Positions 1 to 10,680 are shown, numbered from the stretch's first letter. The stretch: DNA of 64,000 nt from Candidatus Thorarchaeota archaeon (GCA_003345555.1 PRDJ01000041.1:1-64000); one strand, 5' to 3'. Notes: generated by a model from the sequence alone, not told the origin. Program-made: numbers and translations.

Positions 1-52
1 AGACACTGACATGTAGCATCCAAGCCTACTGAAGCTTGGAGCGGGTGTTGAC

Positions 53-517
53 ATGGCTGAATCAGAACCCACTTCCATCGCGCAGCTGAAACCCGTGTTT
101 CGCCCCCCACTGGTTATCTTCAAGGTGCTTGACATAAACGAACCAAGAGATGTTCGGGTGAAGAGGACAGGTCTGATTCATAGAGTCGCTGATGCAACCG
201 TGGCAGACTCGACAGGCCGAATCACGCTTACGCTGTGGGACTTCGATATCGACGAGGTTGCTGCTGGCAAGACGTACATGTTAAGGAACGGCCGCATCAA
301 CGTGCGCGACGAATGCATGAGCCTCACCCGTGGATTCTCTGGGGAGTTCCATGCGGTCTCGGAACCAATCGCCCGTGTTTCTGAGTCCCCCGACATGAGC
401 AGACCCTTTGCTGGTGTGACAATCAGACGAAGAAGAGGTGAATCCGGAAAAGGACGCAACTTCCAAGGTACAATGGGGAGAGAGGCAAGAGGATTCTGCT
501 CGAGGAAGTCGTTCTAA
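53..517 (+). CDS. Single-domain OB-fold ssDNA-binding protein (RPA/SOSS-B-like)
   Basis: OB-fold pattern 'VRVKRTGLIHRVADATVADSTGRITLTLWDFDIDEVAAGKTYMLRNGRINV', with a basic C-terminal tail (RRRRGESGKGR). Confidence 0.7.
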   Translation: MAESEPTSIAQLKPVFRPPLVIFKVLDINEPRDVRVKRTGLIHRVADATVADSTGRITLTLWDFDIDEVAAGKTYMLRNGRINVRDECMSLTRGFSGEFHAVSEPIARVSESPDMSRPFAGVTIRRRRGESGKGRNFQGTMGREARGFCSRKSF

Positions 518-644
518 GAACGCACATCGGACCCGTAAGAAACAGACTCTGCTAGTAAGACACCCTCTTCCGCGATACGGATGAAGTCATGATGCATGGA
601 GGAAGTGCTTTTGAGCCGGCAACATTCCTAAAGTCCGAGCGACA

Positions 645-1544
645 ATGAGAGTTGCTATACAGGGTGAGTCTATTCCCTATCCTATCGCTGTGCTTCGCGG
701 CAAGCTCAGGCTCAGTGGTGTTCCTTACCTAGAGACAGAGGAGATAATCTCGGAGGTTCTTGCCACGTCCAGCAAGAGACCACCAACTGAACAGACTGTA
801 ACCAAGCTTGTCAGAGACCGGGTGAAGTCACATCATTCTGCGGCATTGCCACGATTCGATATTCTCATTAAGTATGACTTGTCGAGAAGTGCTGATAGAG
901 CACTGCCTCCTGTTGTTCTTGTCCTAGAAGGAGCATCTGCAACGGGCAAGTCGATGCTCTCACTGCCGATGATACTGAACCTCGCGGCCACACGGGTGAT
1001 CGGCACTGATACAATCCGGCAGGTGCTCAGAGCAGTCTACAGCGAACGCGATCACCCCGAGTTGTACTGCCACACGTACCAAGCTTACGAGTACCGTCAG
1101 GTGGGTCCCAAGGAATTGAGCCCAATTGTAAGAGGGTATCTTGCTCAATGCGAGCTTATCGAGCCCGTCGTAAGGGACCTTGTTGAGAGGATAGCTCAAG
1201 AAGGAGCAGATGCGGTGATTGAGGGCGTCCATATTAGGCCGGGAACGTTGAAAGGGCTGAGCGCAGGAGTCATTGAAGCCGTCGTGGAGCCGGGAGAAGA
1301 CTCCCATAGAGCGATGTTCATGACAAAGCACGCGGCCGCGAAACTGAGGACTGTCAGCGGAGACCATGCAACCAGGGAAAGAGAATTTCAAGCCACCAGA
1401 TTGATTCAGGAGTATCTAGTAGATATGGCTAGGCGCGCTGGAGTTCATATATTGCAGCTATCGGATTACGACCAGGCAGAGAAAGACATGTGTAACTTGG
1501 TGGTTGAGTCCGCGAAGAGAATCATTGAGATGGGAGGAAAATGA
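645..1544 (+). CDS. 2-phosphoglycerate kinase-like protein (ATP-cone-like N-terminus plus P-loop kinase)
   Basis: P-loop 'LEGASATGKSMLSLPM' followed by 'RVIGTDTIRQVLRAVYS', typical of archaeal 2-phosphoglycerate kinases. Confidence 0.7.
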   Translation: MRVAIQGESIPYPIAVLRGKLRLSGVPYLETEEIISEVLATSSKRPPTEQTVTKLVRDRVKSHHSAALPRFDILIKYDLSRSADRALPPVVLVLEGASATGKSMLSLPMILNLAATRVIGTDTIRQVLRAVYSERDHPELYCHTYQAYEYRQVGPKELSPIVRGYLAQCELIEPVVRDLVERIAQEGADAVIEGVHIRPGTLKGLSAGVIEAVVEPGEDSHRAMFMTKHAAAKLRTVSGDHATREREFQATRLIQEYLVDMARRAGVHILQLSDYDQAEKDMCNLVVESAKRIIEMGGK

Positions 1545-2933
1545 ATGAACTGGAAGGATGAATCTCTGAGTAAGCTCTTCAATCCTGAGACAATCGCTGT
1601 CGTCGGGGCCTCTGACAAGCCGCAGAAGCTGGGCGGTCTTGCCCTCAGGGCTCTCAGCACATCGAAATGTAATCTCATTCCTGTGAACCCTCGGATCTCA
1701 TCGCTTGGCGGCTTGAAGTGCTATCCAAGTGTAGAAGCCGCCGGCCAAGAAGTAGACTTGGCCGTGATTGCCCTTCAGGCCCCACTAATCCTTCCTGCCA
1801 TTCAAGACTGTGCCGCTGCAGGTGTGAAGTCGGCCATTGTCTTCTCTGCAGGCTTCAGGGAGCTCGGTGAAGCGGGCGAAGAACTCCAAGCACAAATGAA
1901 AGCTGTCGCGGATGCAGCTCATATCGCGATCATCGGGCCCAACTGCCTAGGTGCCGGCAACAGTAACATCGGGCTGAACGCGACATTCTTTCCACACCCC
2001 GTTGAGCTGAAAAAGGGAAAGGTCTCACTCGTGAGCCAGAGCGGCGGCGTTGCTGGATTGATGATATATGCTGCGTCAGATGCTGGCCTCGGCATCGCGA
2101 AGTTCGCCAGCATCGGCAATAGGGTAAACGTAGATTTCGATGACATGCTGAGGTTCTTGGCTCAAGATTCTGAGACGGAAGTCGTGTGTCTTTTCGTTGA
2201 AGGCACCGAACGCGGGAGATCTATGTATGAGGAGATGGCAAAGCTTACTCCGAGGAAGCCAGTGGTCGTATACAAGGTTGGTAAGACCCCCGCAGCCATG
2301 AGAGCAGCAAGGAGCCATACAGGTAGCCTTGCAGGACAGCAGAGACTGTATAGCGCCGCAGTTCATCAAGCCAAGGGCATCGAAGTAGATACCGTCTCGG
2401 ACATGATTGATGCGGCTAAAGTGCTGGTGGCAAGTTCCGGCCGACGCCGCGGCCCAAACGCTGTAATTCTGACCCACACGCTCGGACCGGCTCTCATCGT
2501 TGCCCAGATACTGGAGGAACGCGGCATCAGACTTCCGATGCCACTGCCTGACACGGCGACGACCATTGAAGAGATGCTGTCAATGCCGGTTCACGTACCG
2601 ATATCCAACCCCGTTGACTTGCTGGCTCAAGGGTGGTCAGAACCCCGAATCTTCGCGGGAGCCCTAGAACTGCTGTTGAAAGATGACAGATACGACGCTC
2701 TGATGACTGTCTTCTCCCCGAACTACCAAGAGGATATCGGGGGTGGTATGCCCGTCGAACATATCGTCAGATGTGCAAACGAGTCGGACAAGATAGTCAT
2801 CGCGGTCTTGAACGCACCGGAATCTAGACCTCCTCCCGGTAGATCTGTTCTCGAGGAGGGAGGAATCCCTGTGTTCTTTAGTCCGGAACGGGCAGCACGT
2901 GCGTTGGCCAGTGTACTTGCCACGAAGGACTGA
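1545..2933 (+). CDS. Acyl-/acetyl-CoA synthetase (ADP-forming), alpha-type subunit with CoA-binding domain
   Basis: 'LFNPETIAVVGASDKPQKLGGLALRAL', 'IIGPNCLGAGN', 'VSLVSQSGGVAGLMIYAASDAGLGIAKFASIGNRVNVDFDDML', 'ARSHTGSLAG'. Confidence 0.85.
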   Translation: MNWKDESLSKLFNPETIAVVGASDKPQKLGGLALRALSTSKCNLIPVNPRISSLGGLKCYPSVEAAGQEVDLAVIALQAPLILPAIQDCAAAGVKSAIVFSAGFRELGEAGEELQAQMKAVADAAHIAIIGPNCLGAGNSNIGLNATFFPHPVELKKGKVSLVSQSGGVAGLMIYAASDAGLGIAKFASIGNRVNVDFDDMLRFLAQDSETEVVCLFVEGTERGRSMYEEMAKLTPRKPVVVYKVGKTPAAMRAARSHTGSLAGQQRLYSAAVHQAKGIEVDTVSDMIDAAKVLVASSGRRRGPNAVILTHTLGPALIVAQILEERGIRLPMPLPDTATTIEEMLSMPVHVPISNPVDLLAQGWSEPRIFAGALELLLKDDRYDALMTVFSPNYQEDIGGGMPVEHIVRCANESDKIVIAVLNAPESRPPPGRSVLEEGGIPVFFSPERAARALASVLATKD

Positions 2934-3068
2934 ACTCAAAGTTTCACACTTGTTCACAACACGCCGAGAGATACTACGGTCGTGAGATGTGGTCTCGTCT
3001 TCTGCAAACATATTTGTGGACGTGAAATGAATCAATGCAGACAGTCCCTAGTCCAAAAAGGGGCCAAG

Positions 3069-5690
3069 ATGGTGCAGGGAAACGAGATGAGCATATCGAC
3101 GCCTATGAGGCAGCAGTACACGCAGCTGAAAAGACAGTACCCTGACTGCCTGCTTATGTTCAGGCTAGGAGACTTCTTTGAGTTATTCAATGAAGACGCC
3201 AAGACCGCGAGTCAGGTCCTCGACATAGTATTGACTGCGCGCGGTGAAGGTGTCGACAAGTGGCCCATGTGCGGAGTGCCGTACCATGCCGTTGAGACCT
3301 ATGTGGCAAGACTGCTGCAAGCCGGGTACACAGTCGCGATGGCAGACCAAGTTGAAGATCCTGCAAAAGCGAAAGGACTCGTCAGACGCGAAATCGTCCG
3401 AGTCTTGACGCCCGGTACTTTGCTCGAACCCGGGATGCTGCAGGAGGCCTCAAACAACTACCTTGTTGCAATGATAGAGCATGAGACCAGGGTGGGTATT
3501 GCTGTAGTCGACGTCTCGACCGGCGAGTTCGCAGTAACTGAGTTTGAGGGTAGGATAACCGGTGAGAAAGCTGTAAATGAACTTGGGCGACTTGGGCCAG
3601 CTGAGCTCCTGTTACCTGACTCTGTCTCGAAACGAGCAGACGTCAAGGCAGTGTTGGAGAATACAGGAGCCAAGATCACATTCAGGACCGACCTTGATTT
3701 CTCATCTTCATCCGCTGAGGAGCGGCTGAAGGAAAGATTCAGAGTGGCCACCCTTGAAGGATACGGCCTCTCTGGGAAGAGAGTAGCAATTGGGGCCGCG
3801 GGCGCGATATTGGCATATCTCAATGAGGTCCACAAGAACAATGCGATAACGCTGTCGGGGATCAGGGCATATTCTCTTGACGATTTCATGATTATCGACA
3901 ATATCACAGTAAGGAATCTCGAACTGGTCAGGAATGCTAGGGACGGGACACCAAGAGGGACACTCCTGAGTGTAGTCTCCAGCAGCGAGACATCGATGGG
4001 CAAGAGGAAACTGAGGAGTTGGATACTGCAGCCCTTGATGAATGAGGAAGCTATTGGAATGCGGCTTGATGCAGTGGAGGAACTTGCCCGAGGAGCTCTT
4101 ATTCGGCAAGCGCTGTCTGAGAGTCTTCGCCATCTAGGTGACCTTGAGAGGATAACCAGCAGGACAGTGTTTGGGACTGCCAATGGAAGAGACCTAGTTG
4201 CCCTCAGAAACGCATTGACGCGAATTCCGTCCGTTAAGAAAGCACTGACAGGCTGCAGTTCAATGATACTGAAGGAGGCGGCGGAATCAATCGACTCCTT
4301 ACCTGAGCTGGCGGACATATTGCAGAAAGCGCTGGTTGATGATCCGCCTGTAAGCGTGCGTGAAGGAAGAATGATTCGAGAGGGCTACAGTGATGACCTT
4401 GATCAGCTGAAGAAATCTATCTCGTCCGACAAGAAATGGATTGCATCACTTCAAGAGCGAGAACGCAGGCGCACCGGCATCAAGACATTGAAGGTGGGAT
4501 ACAACAAGGTCTTTGGCTACTATATTGAAGTTAGCAGTTCCAATGCCAGCCATGTTCCAAAGGACTACGAAAGAAAACAGACACTCGTTAGTGGAGAGAG
4601 ATACATCACACCGGAACTGAAGGAAAAGGAATCTTCTGTATTGGCCGGAGAAGACAGAATCAGTGAGTTGGAGTATGAGCTTTACGAGAGACTAAGAACT
4701 CAAGTCAAGGATGTTATGAACGTTCTGCAGCGTGACTCAGATGTCGTGGCCACAGTCGATGCTCTCTCCAGCTTGGCTGAGACTGCCGTGAAGAGAAGGT
4801 ACGTCAGACCAAGAGTGCACACAGGAACACGGATCAGCATTGTCGACGGCCGTCACCCTGCCCTTGAGATGATTCTGGGACCGAACGAGTTTGTGCCGAA
4901 TAGCGTGGATATAGGTGATGGCGGCACGACGCTCCTCATTGTGACTGGACCCAACATGGCCGGAAAGAGCACTTACATGAGACAGGCGGCGCTCATTGTG
5001 TTAATGGCACAGATGGGGTCATTCGTGCCCGCAAAGGAAGCCGAGATAGGACTCGTTGATAGAATCTTTACAAGAGTGGGCGCATTTGATGACCTGACAG
5101 CCAAGCAAAGCACGTTCATGGTAGAGATGATTGAGACTGCAAACATACTGAACAATGCCACTGAGAGAAGCATGGTCGTGCTAGACGAAATCGGCAGAGG
5201 AACCTCAACGTTCGATGGCATGGCACTTGCATGGGCTGTGGCAGAACGCATCGTACATCTGAAAACCCGAACCCTGTTCGCAACCCACTTCCATCAACTA
5301 ACGGATATGTCAGGCTTATACCATGGAGTCAAGAACGTACACACACTTGCTCGAGAATCAGGAGACACAATCATCTTTCTTCACAAGGTTGTTGACGGCG
5401 GCACGGACAAGAGCTATGGAGTTCACGTAGCAGCTCTAGCAGGCATCCCGGAACCAGTTGTCAGGAGGGCTAGAGAGATCCTAGCTCGACTAGAGCAGGA
5501 GAATGCTACAGACCTTGGTAAGACTACCGGCACGTCCACTGGGTTGCTTCAGACGTCTCTCGAACCTCTGATGGCTGATGACCCGCTGATAGAACGCATT
5601 ACCCATATGGATCTTGAGAGGACTAGTCCAATTGACGCACTGCTCCAGCTCAAGGAGATGCAGGACGAGGTCAAGAAACGAAAGAGATAG
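3069..5690 (+). CDS. mutS: DNA mismatch repair protein MutS
   Basis: N-terminal 'TPMRQQYTQLKRQYPDCLLMFRLGDFFELFNEDA', Walker A 'TGPNMAGKSTYMRQAALI', 'VLDEIGRGTSTFDGMALAWAVAE', 'LFATHFHQLT'. The ORF extends to 2982; the start is probably 3069 or 3090. Confidence 0.95.
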   Translation: MVQGNEMSISTPMRQQYTQLKRQYPDCLLMFRLGDFFELFNEDAKTASQVLDIVLTARGEGVDKWPMCGVPYHAVETYVARLLQAGYTVAMADQVEDPAKAKGLVRREIVRVLTPGTLLEPGMLQEASNNYLVAMIEHETRVGIAVVDVSTGEFAVTEFEGRITGEKAVNELGRLGPAELLLPDSVSKRADVKAVLENTGAKITFRTDLDFSSSSAEERLKERFRVATLEGYGLSGKRVAIGAAGAILAYLNEVHKNNAITLSGIRAYSLDDFMIIDNITVRNLELVRNARDGTPRGTLLSVVSSSETSMGKRKLRSWILQPLMNEEAIGMRLDAVEELARGALIRQALSESLRHLGDLERITSRTVFGTANGRDLVALRNALTRIPSVKKALTGCSSMILKEAAESIDSLPELADILQKALVDDPPVSVREGRMIREGYSDDLDQLKKSISSDKKWIASLQERERRRTGIKTLKVGYNKVFGYYIEVSSSNASHVPKDYERKQTLVSGERYITPELKEKESSVLAGEDRISELEYELYERLRTQVKDVMNVLQRDSDVVATVDALSSLAETAVKRRYVRPRVHTGTRISIVDGRHPALEMILGPNEFVPNSVDIGDGGTTLLIVTGPNMAGKSTYMRQAALIVLMAQMGSFVPAKEAEIGLVDRIFTRVGAFDDLTAKQSTFMVEMIETANILNNATERSMVVLDEIGRGTSTFDGMALAWAVAERIVHLKTRTLFATHFHQLTDMSGLYHGVKNVHTLARESGDTIIFLHKVVDGGTDKSYGVHVAALAGIPEPVVRRAREILARLEQENATDLGKTTGTSTGLLQTSLEPLMADDPLIERITHMDLERTSPIDALLQLKEMQDEVKKRKR

Positions 5691-5849
5691 TCCACGGACG
5701 TACACCCCGAGGTGAGCCTGTACAGAATTCGCTGGGAGAGCATTCAATACCAGGCAATCATAGGCCGAATCAATGAGGAGACCCAGAAGGCTTAATTGCA
5801 TGCGCAGATAGGCGGCTTTCTGTAGACATCGAACGGAGTGCAAATCGCC

Positions 5850-6512
5850 ATGAAGCCGCTGATATCGCCTTCAGTCTTATCTGCGAACTTCGCGAGACTA
5901 CAAGAGGACATTAGGGCTGCAGAGAAAGGCGGGGGAGAACGGTTCCATTTGGATGTAATGGACGGGCACTTTGTTCCAAACATCAGCTTTGGCCCGATGA
6001 TCGTGAGAACAATGAAGAAGGTCACCAATGTACCGCTCGATGCCCACCTCATGATTTCAGATCCTGACAAGTACATACCTGAGTTCGTCGACGCTGGAGC
6101 CGAGTTCGTCATCCCGCACATAGAGGCCTCGTATGATGTCTATAGGTCAGTTCAGCTGATCATAGAGCTGGGAGCAAAGGCTGGGATTGCATTGAACCCG
6201 GGAACCCCAGTCGAGTGGGTCGAGCCATTGTTGGATAAGATCGACTTGGTGCTCATCATGAGTGTGTGTCCCGGTTTCGGAGGCCAGAAGTTCCAGCCAC
6301 AGTCACTCAAGAGAATCAAGGCACTACGATCACTGCTTGATAAGGCCAACCCAGGTGTTCACATTGCAGTTGATGGTGGGGTGAAGAAAGAGAATATTGT
6401 TGAGATTAGCGCGTCGGGGGCAGACATTCTGGTAGCGGGTTCTGCCATCTTTGAGGCCCAAGATATCGAGAAAGCAGTCAGAGAACTGAAACGGCTTATC
6501 GACAAACAGTGA
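5850..6512 (+). CDS. rpe: Ribulose-phosphate 3-epimerase
   Basis: 'SPSVLSANFARLQEDI', 'FHLDVMDGHFVPNISFGP', 'DAHLMISDPDKYI', 'MSVCPGFGGQKF', 'VDGGV'. Confidence 0.95.
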   Translation: MKPLISPSVLSANFARLQEDIRAAEKGGGERFHLDVMDGHFVPNISFGPMIVRTMKKVTNVPLDAHLMISDPDKYIPEFVDAGAEFVIPHIEASYDVYRSVQLIIELGAKAGIALNPGTPVEWVEPLLDKIDLVLIMSVCPGFGGQKFQPQSLKRIKALRSLLDKANPGVHIAVDGGVKKENIVEISASGADILVAGSAIFEAQDIEKAVRELKRLIDKQ

Positions 6513-6587
6513 AAGGAAACGGACATAAACCCGACAGATGCCTTCAGAGCATGGTCAATCCATACTGAAACTGGAGACGATACTGGG

Positions 6588-7259
6588 ATGAAGTTCTTCA
6601 TTGATACAGCGAACGTACAAGCGATAAGAGAGGCACATGATCGCGGAATGGTGGACGGCGTTACCACGAACCCATCTCTTGTCGCCAAGGAAGGCCGTGG
6701 TTTCAAAGAGATCGTCTTGGAGATTGCATCATTCGTTAAAGGCCCAATCAGCATCGAAGTCGTAGCAACGGACTACGAAGGTATGATGAGAGAGGCCAGA
6801 GACCTGAACGGATGGATTGACAATGCGGCAATCAAGATACCCATGACTTGGGATGGACTCAAGGCAGTCAGGAAGTGCGCCGACGAAGGCATTAAGACGA
6901 ACGTTACGCTCTGCTTCAGTCCAAACCAAGCACTGTTGGCGGCAAAAGCTGGTGCGACATTCATGTCGCCTTTCATCGGTCGCCTCGATGATGTCGGCCA
7001 TGTTGGGATGGATATAATACCCGACATAGTTCAAATCTACTCGAATTACGGATACAAGACAGAGATTATCGTGGCAAGCATACGACATCCCGTGCATGTG
7101 TACGAAGCCGCCTTGGCAGGTGCGCACATCGCAACGATTCCGCCGGATGTTTTGGACAAGATGGTGAAGCATCCGCTGACGGACGTGGGGATTGAGAAGT
7201 TCCTCGCTGACTACAAGAAGATACCTCCGGCCGCCGAGCCAAAGAAGCATGGCAGATAA
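6588..7259 (+). CDS. Transaldolase / fructose-6-phosphate aldolase family
   Basis: '[37 protein letters not shown]', '[16 protein letters not shown]', '[34 protein letters not shown]'. Confidence 0.93.
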   Translation: MKFFIDTANVQAIREAHDRGMVDGVTTNPSLVAKEGRGFKEIVLEIASFVKGPISIEVVATDYEGMMREARDLNGWIDNAAIKIPMTWDGLKAVRKCADEGIKTNVTLCFSPNQALLAAKAGATFMSPFIGRLDDVGHVGMDIIPDIVQIYSNYGYKTEIIVASIRHPVHVYEAALAGAHIATIPPDVLDKMVKHPLTDVGIEKFLADYKKIPPAAEPKKHGR

Positions 7260-7337
7260 GATGTCTATCTGCGTATGATAATACAGCAAGAATGATATGC
7301 CAACTTGAGCCAATGTACTACGAGCAGGGTGTCGCCA

Positions 7338-8897
7338 ATGAAGTTGCAGGCAGACCTCGTAGTATTCAACGGAAACATCATCACGATGGATCCGGAGAAT
7401 CCAACGGCCACGGCATTAGCAGTCAAGAACTACAAGCTTATCGCAGTGGGTAGCGATACACAGGTCTTTGACCTTGTGACGAATGCCCGAAAAGCCATGG
7501 ATCTAGGAGGGAAGACCGTAGTTCCGGGTTTCGTGGATGCCCACACTCACATCACAAACGCTGGCATGAGAACTTCGCAAGTGAATCTGGAATCGAAGCT
7601 TTCTATCGCAGAGGTAAAACAAGCCCTGAGTGATGCGCTTTCGAGATGTAGCCCCGGGCAGTGGGTTCGCGGGTTTGGATGGGATGAGAGCTTTTGGCCT
7701 GAGAAGAGGTATCTCACGGCTGCCGATTTGGACGAGGTCGCCAAAGAATTCCCAATTGCTGTCGATAGGGTTGATGGGCATCTGACCTCTGTCAACAGTC
7801 TTGCATTGAAGAAGCTGGGCATTTCTCTGGATCAGGAAGGCGTCCTCAAGGACAAGAGGGGAAAGCCCACCGGAGTACTGAGGGATGTTGAGAATCTCTG
7901 GAAGAAGGTGGCTCCCTCACCTGAAGAAATCAGGCAAGGCGTCTTGGCAGCGAGTCGGATCGCCAGTGAATGTGGCATCACAACACTCGTAGATAACGAA
8001 CGGCCCGGCATATTCCGGTACGTAAGGGCATGCGAACAGGAGGAGCTTCTTGGCGTAAGAATGGTGGTCAACCAACACGCTGAAGTCATAAAGAACATGA
8101 TCGAGCTTGGAATCACGTCAGGCATGGGCGGATCCATGGTGAAAATTGGCGGCATGAAGTCGTTCATGGATGGGTCGATTGGGGCGAGGACTGCAGCTTT
8201 GTCACAGCCCTATAGTGATGACAAGCGCAACAAAGGTAGGATGCTCACATCGCAGAAAGAAATGACGGCACTGCTGAAGAAAGCCATCAAGAACGAAATA
8301 CAAACTGTCACACATGCAATCGGAGATGATGCGATTGAGACTCTTATTTCTGCGTTCGAAAGCTTGAGTGAGGATGAAAAGGCCAAAGTCAGGAATCAGC
8401 GGCACAGAATAGAACACGCGGAGATGATCAGCGAAAGCCAGATTCGACGGGCGGTAGCTCTAGGTTTGATTCTATCGATGCAACCCAATTTCGTTGGCGT
8501 GTGGCAGCAGAAAGGGGGTCTCTATGAGCAAAGACTTGGGCCAGAGCGAGTTTCGAAGATGAACATGTTCAGAGTGGCACTTGATAATGGAGCACGTTTA
8601 TGCTTCGGCTCAGATGGGATGCCGTATGGTCCGCTCTACGGCATTTGGTCGGCAATAGCGCATCCGAATCCGAAAGTCAGGATTACAGTCGAAGAGGCAC
8701 TGCGCTGCTACACGATGGAGAGTGCTTACTCGGCATTCATGGAGACGAAAATAGGAAGTCTCACCGAAGGAAAGAGAGCCGACTTTGTGATTCTCTCCAA
8801 CAACATCATGACCGTTCACCCACGTAGAATCAGGGACATCAATATTGAAATGACAGTCCTAGGCGGCCGCGTCGAGTTTGGCTTGGCAGGCGGGTGA
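7338..8897 (+). CDS. Amidohydrolase (YtcJ-like)
   Basis: 'VVPGFVDAHTHI', 'DGSIGARTAALSQPYSDD', 'THAIGDDAIE', 'RHRIEHAEMI', 'CFGSDGMPYGP'. ORF opens at 7305, with ATG at 7338. Confidence 0.88.
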   Translation: MKLQADLVVFNGNIITMDPENPTATALAVKNYKLIAVGSDTQVFDLVTNARKAMDLGGKTVVPGFVDAHTHITNAGMRTSQVNLESKLSIAEVKQALSDALSRCSPGQWVRGFGWDESFWPEKRYLTAADLDEVAKEFPIAVDRVDGHLTSVNSLALKKLGISLDQEGVLKDKRGKPTGVLRDVENLWKKVAPSPEEIRQGVLAASRIASECGITTLVDNERPGIFRYVRACEQEELLGVRMVVNQHAEVIKNMIELGITSGMGGSMVKIGGMKSFMDGSIGARTAALSQPYSDDKRNKGRMLTSQKEMTALLKKAIKNEIQTVTHAIGDDAIETLISAFESLSEDEKAKVRNQRHRIEHAEMISESQIRRAVALGLILSMQPNFVGVWQQKGGLYEQRLGPERVSKMNMFRVALDNGARLCFGSDGMPYGPLYGIWSAIAHPNPKVRITVEEALRCYTMESAYSAFMETKIGSLTEGKRADFVILSNNIMTVHPRRIRDINIEMTVLGGRVEFGLAGG

Positions 8898-8907
8898 AGG
8901 TGGACAG

Positions 8908-10680
8908 ATGGGCAGAATCAGGACCCTCAGTCCGGACTTGGTGTCTTTGATATCCGCAGGCGAAGTTATCGACGGACCGTGGTCAGTGGTCAAGGAACTC
9001 ATTGAGAACTCGCTCGATGCTGCATCCAAGCACATAGACATTGAAATCGTGAAAGGTGGTACAGCCGCAATAAGAGTTTCTGACAACGGTTCGGGCATCA
9101 CGAAGGATGATTTGCGACTGTGCGGGCTGCGTCATTCCACGAGCAAGATAATGGCCAAGAACGACCTCGAATCCATAGCAACGTTCGGGTTCCGCGGCGA
9201 GGCACTTGCCAGTATGGTCGCCGTGGCTGATGTTGAGATAACCAGCCGATCTTCAAATGAGGAGACCGGGATGAAAGTTGTATCAAGAGCGGGCGAACAT
9301 CGAATCTATACACATGCATCAAGACCACAAGGAACAACCGTAGAGGTCTCGAATCTTTTCAGTCATGTACCAGCTCGAAAGAAGCATTTATCCTCTCCAA
9401 AGACCGAGGGGCAGCGCGTTGTCGATGTCGTTTTGCGCCATGCAATTCTGAGACCGGATGTAGGTTTTAGACTCATTAGGGATGGCCAGACAGTATTGGA
9501 TTGCCCGCCCCAAGCTGCAAGAGACAGGGTCAATGCCATCTGGGGTACAGATGTTGCCAAGAACCTAATGGAAGTAGATTACATCAAGGATGAGACCAGG
9601 GTCACTGGTTTTGTCGCCAGACCGCCTATCTCGAGAGGAAATCGTTCCCGAGAGTACTTCTACGTCAGGGGCAGACCCATAGAGGATGGTCAACTCAGTG
9701 GAGCACTTGAAAGCACCTACTCTTCTCTTCTAATGCGTGGACGCTACCCTATTGCTGCTCTAGACATCTCCCTAGACATAAGCCGTATCGATGTCAATGT
9801 GCATCCGACGAAGCGAGAAGTGAGGATAGCAGGAATTGAGGAAGTCAAGGCTGCAGTGAAGGAAGCCGCAAGAGAGGTCTTGGTTCTAGAGACTCCACCA
9901 GAAGAGACCGCTTTCGTTCTCAGTTCGAAGGCCAGAGTCGTCTCTGGACCACCGGGAGTAGTTGCCCAAGAGATTTCAGAGATCGCAGAGCATTCGCATG
10001 CAGAGTCGTCTGCAGTAGATGCGCTCGTTGAAGCGGATACGCTCGAAGCAACCGCTATTGCTGAGACGTATGAGACCATGCAGGTCCCCACGCTGGGCGG
10101 GGTCTTCAGAATAATAGGTCAGCTTCAGAACCTCTACATACTTCTCGAGTTCGAAGATGGCCTCGTGCTAGTTGATCAACATGCGGCACATGAGAGAGTG
10201 ATGTATGAGCGGCTGCGGCGCGTACTGGACAGTGGTGCAATGCCCGTGCAAGAACTGCTTGAGCCCATAGTTCTTAGACTCGAACGCGGTGATTGTGAGC
10301 GAGTACTGGAGCTCGTACAACCATTGGATAGGCTCGGGTATACCGTCGCCAGCTTTGGCGGCAATGAAGTACTGGTTTCAACACTCCCAGATGTACTTGG
10401 GCATCAGGTCTCCGACAAGGAGGTCTTGGCCATCGTTGACGAGATCCTTGATCTCGGCGAAGACCATACCTCGGAACACTTCATGGACGACCTCGTTAAG
10501 CTAACGGCATGTCACGCAGCCATCAGAGCTGGCCAGCCACTGAGTACCGAAGAGATCAGGAATCTCCTTACCACCATGGCCAGCACCCCCAACCGTTACA
10601 ACTGCCCCCATGGGCGACCGACAATCGTCCGGATAACCTCAGATGAGCTGAAGAAGAGGTTTGGCAGAGTGCAGCCTTAG
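8908..10680 (+). CDS. mutL: DNA mismatch repair protein MutL, with intact endonuclease motif
   Basis: GHKL motifs 'VVKELIENSLDAAS', 'DNGSGI', 'TFGFRGEALASM'; C-terminal 'DQHAAHERVMYE' fits DQHA(X)2E(X)4E; also 'ACHAAIRAGQ' and 'CPHGRPT'. Confidence 0.95.
   Translation: MGRIRTLSPDLVSLISAGEVIDGPWSVVKELIENSLDAASKHIDIEIVKGGTAAIRVSDNGSGITKDDLRLCGLRHSTSKIMAKNDLESIATFGFRGEALASMVAVADVEITSRSSNEETGMKVVSRAGEHRIYTHASRPQGTTVEVSNLFSHVPARKKHLSSPKTEGQRVVDVVLRHAILRPDVGFRLIRDGQTVLDCPPQAARDRVNAIWGTDVAKNLMEVDYIKDETRVTGFVARPPISRGNRSREYFYVRGRPIEDGQLSGALESTYSSLLMRGRYPIAALDISLDISRIDVNVHPTKREVRIAGIEEVKAAVKEAAREVLVLETPPEETAFVLSSKARVVSGPPGVVAQEISEIAEHSHAESSAVDALVEADTLEATAIAETYETMQVPTLGGVFRIIGQLQNLYILLEFEDGLVLVDQHAAHERVMYERLRRVLDSGAMPVQELLEPIVLRLERGDCERVLELVQPLDRLGYTVASFGGNEVLVSTLPDVLGHQVSDKEVLAIVDEILDLGEDHTSEHFMDDLVKLTACHAAIRAGQPLSTEEIRNLLTTMASTPNRYNCPHGRPTIVRITSDELKKRFGRVQP

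Noticed and set aside
960-1391. Antisense ORFs such as 960-1391, 6729-7313, 42771-43367 and 40283-40837
   Set aside because: All lie opposite well-supported genes; translations have no recognisable motifs, consistent with shadow ORFs.
3458-4318. 286-aa antisense ORF across mutS
   Set aside because: Long open antisense frames are common opposite codon-biased genes here; Ser/Leu/Arg-rich translation with no domain pattern.
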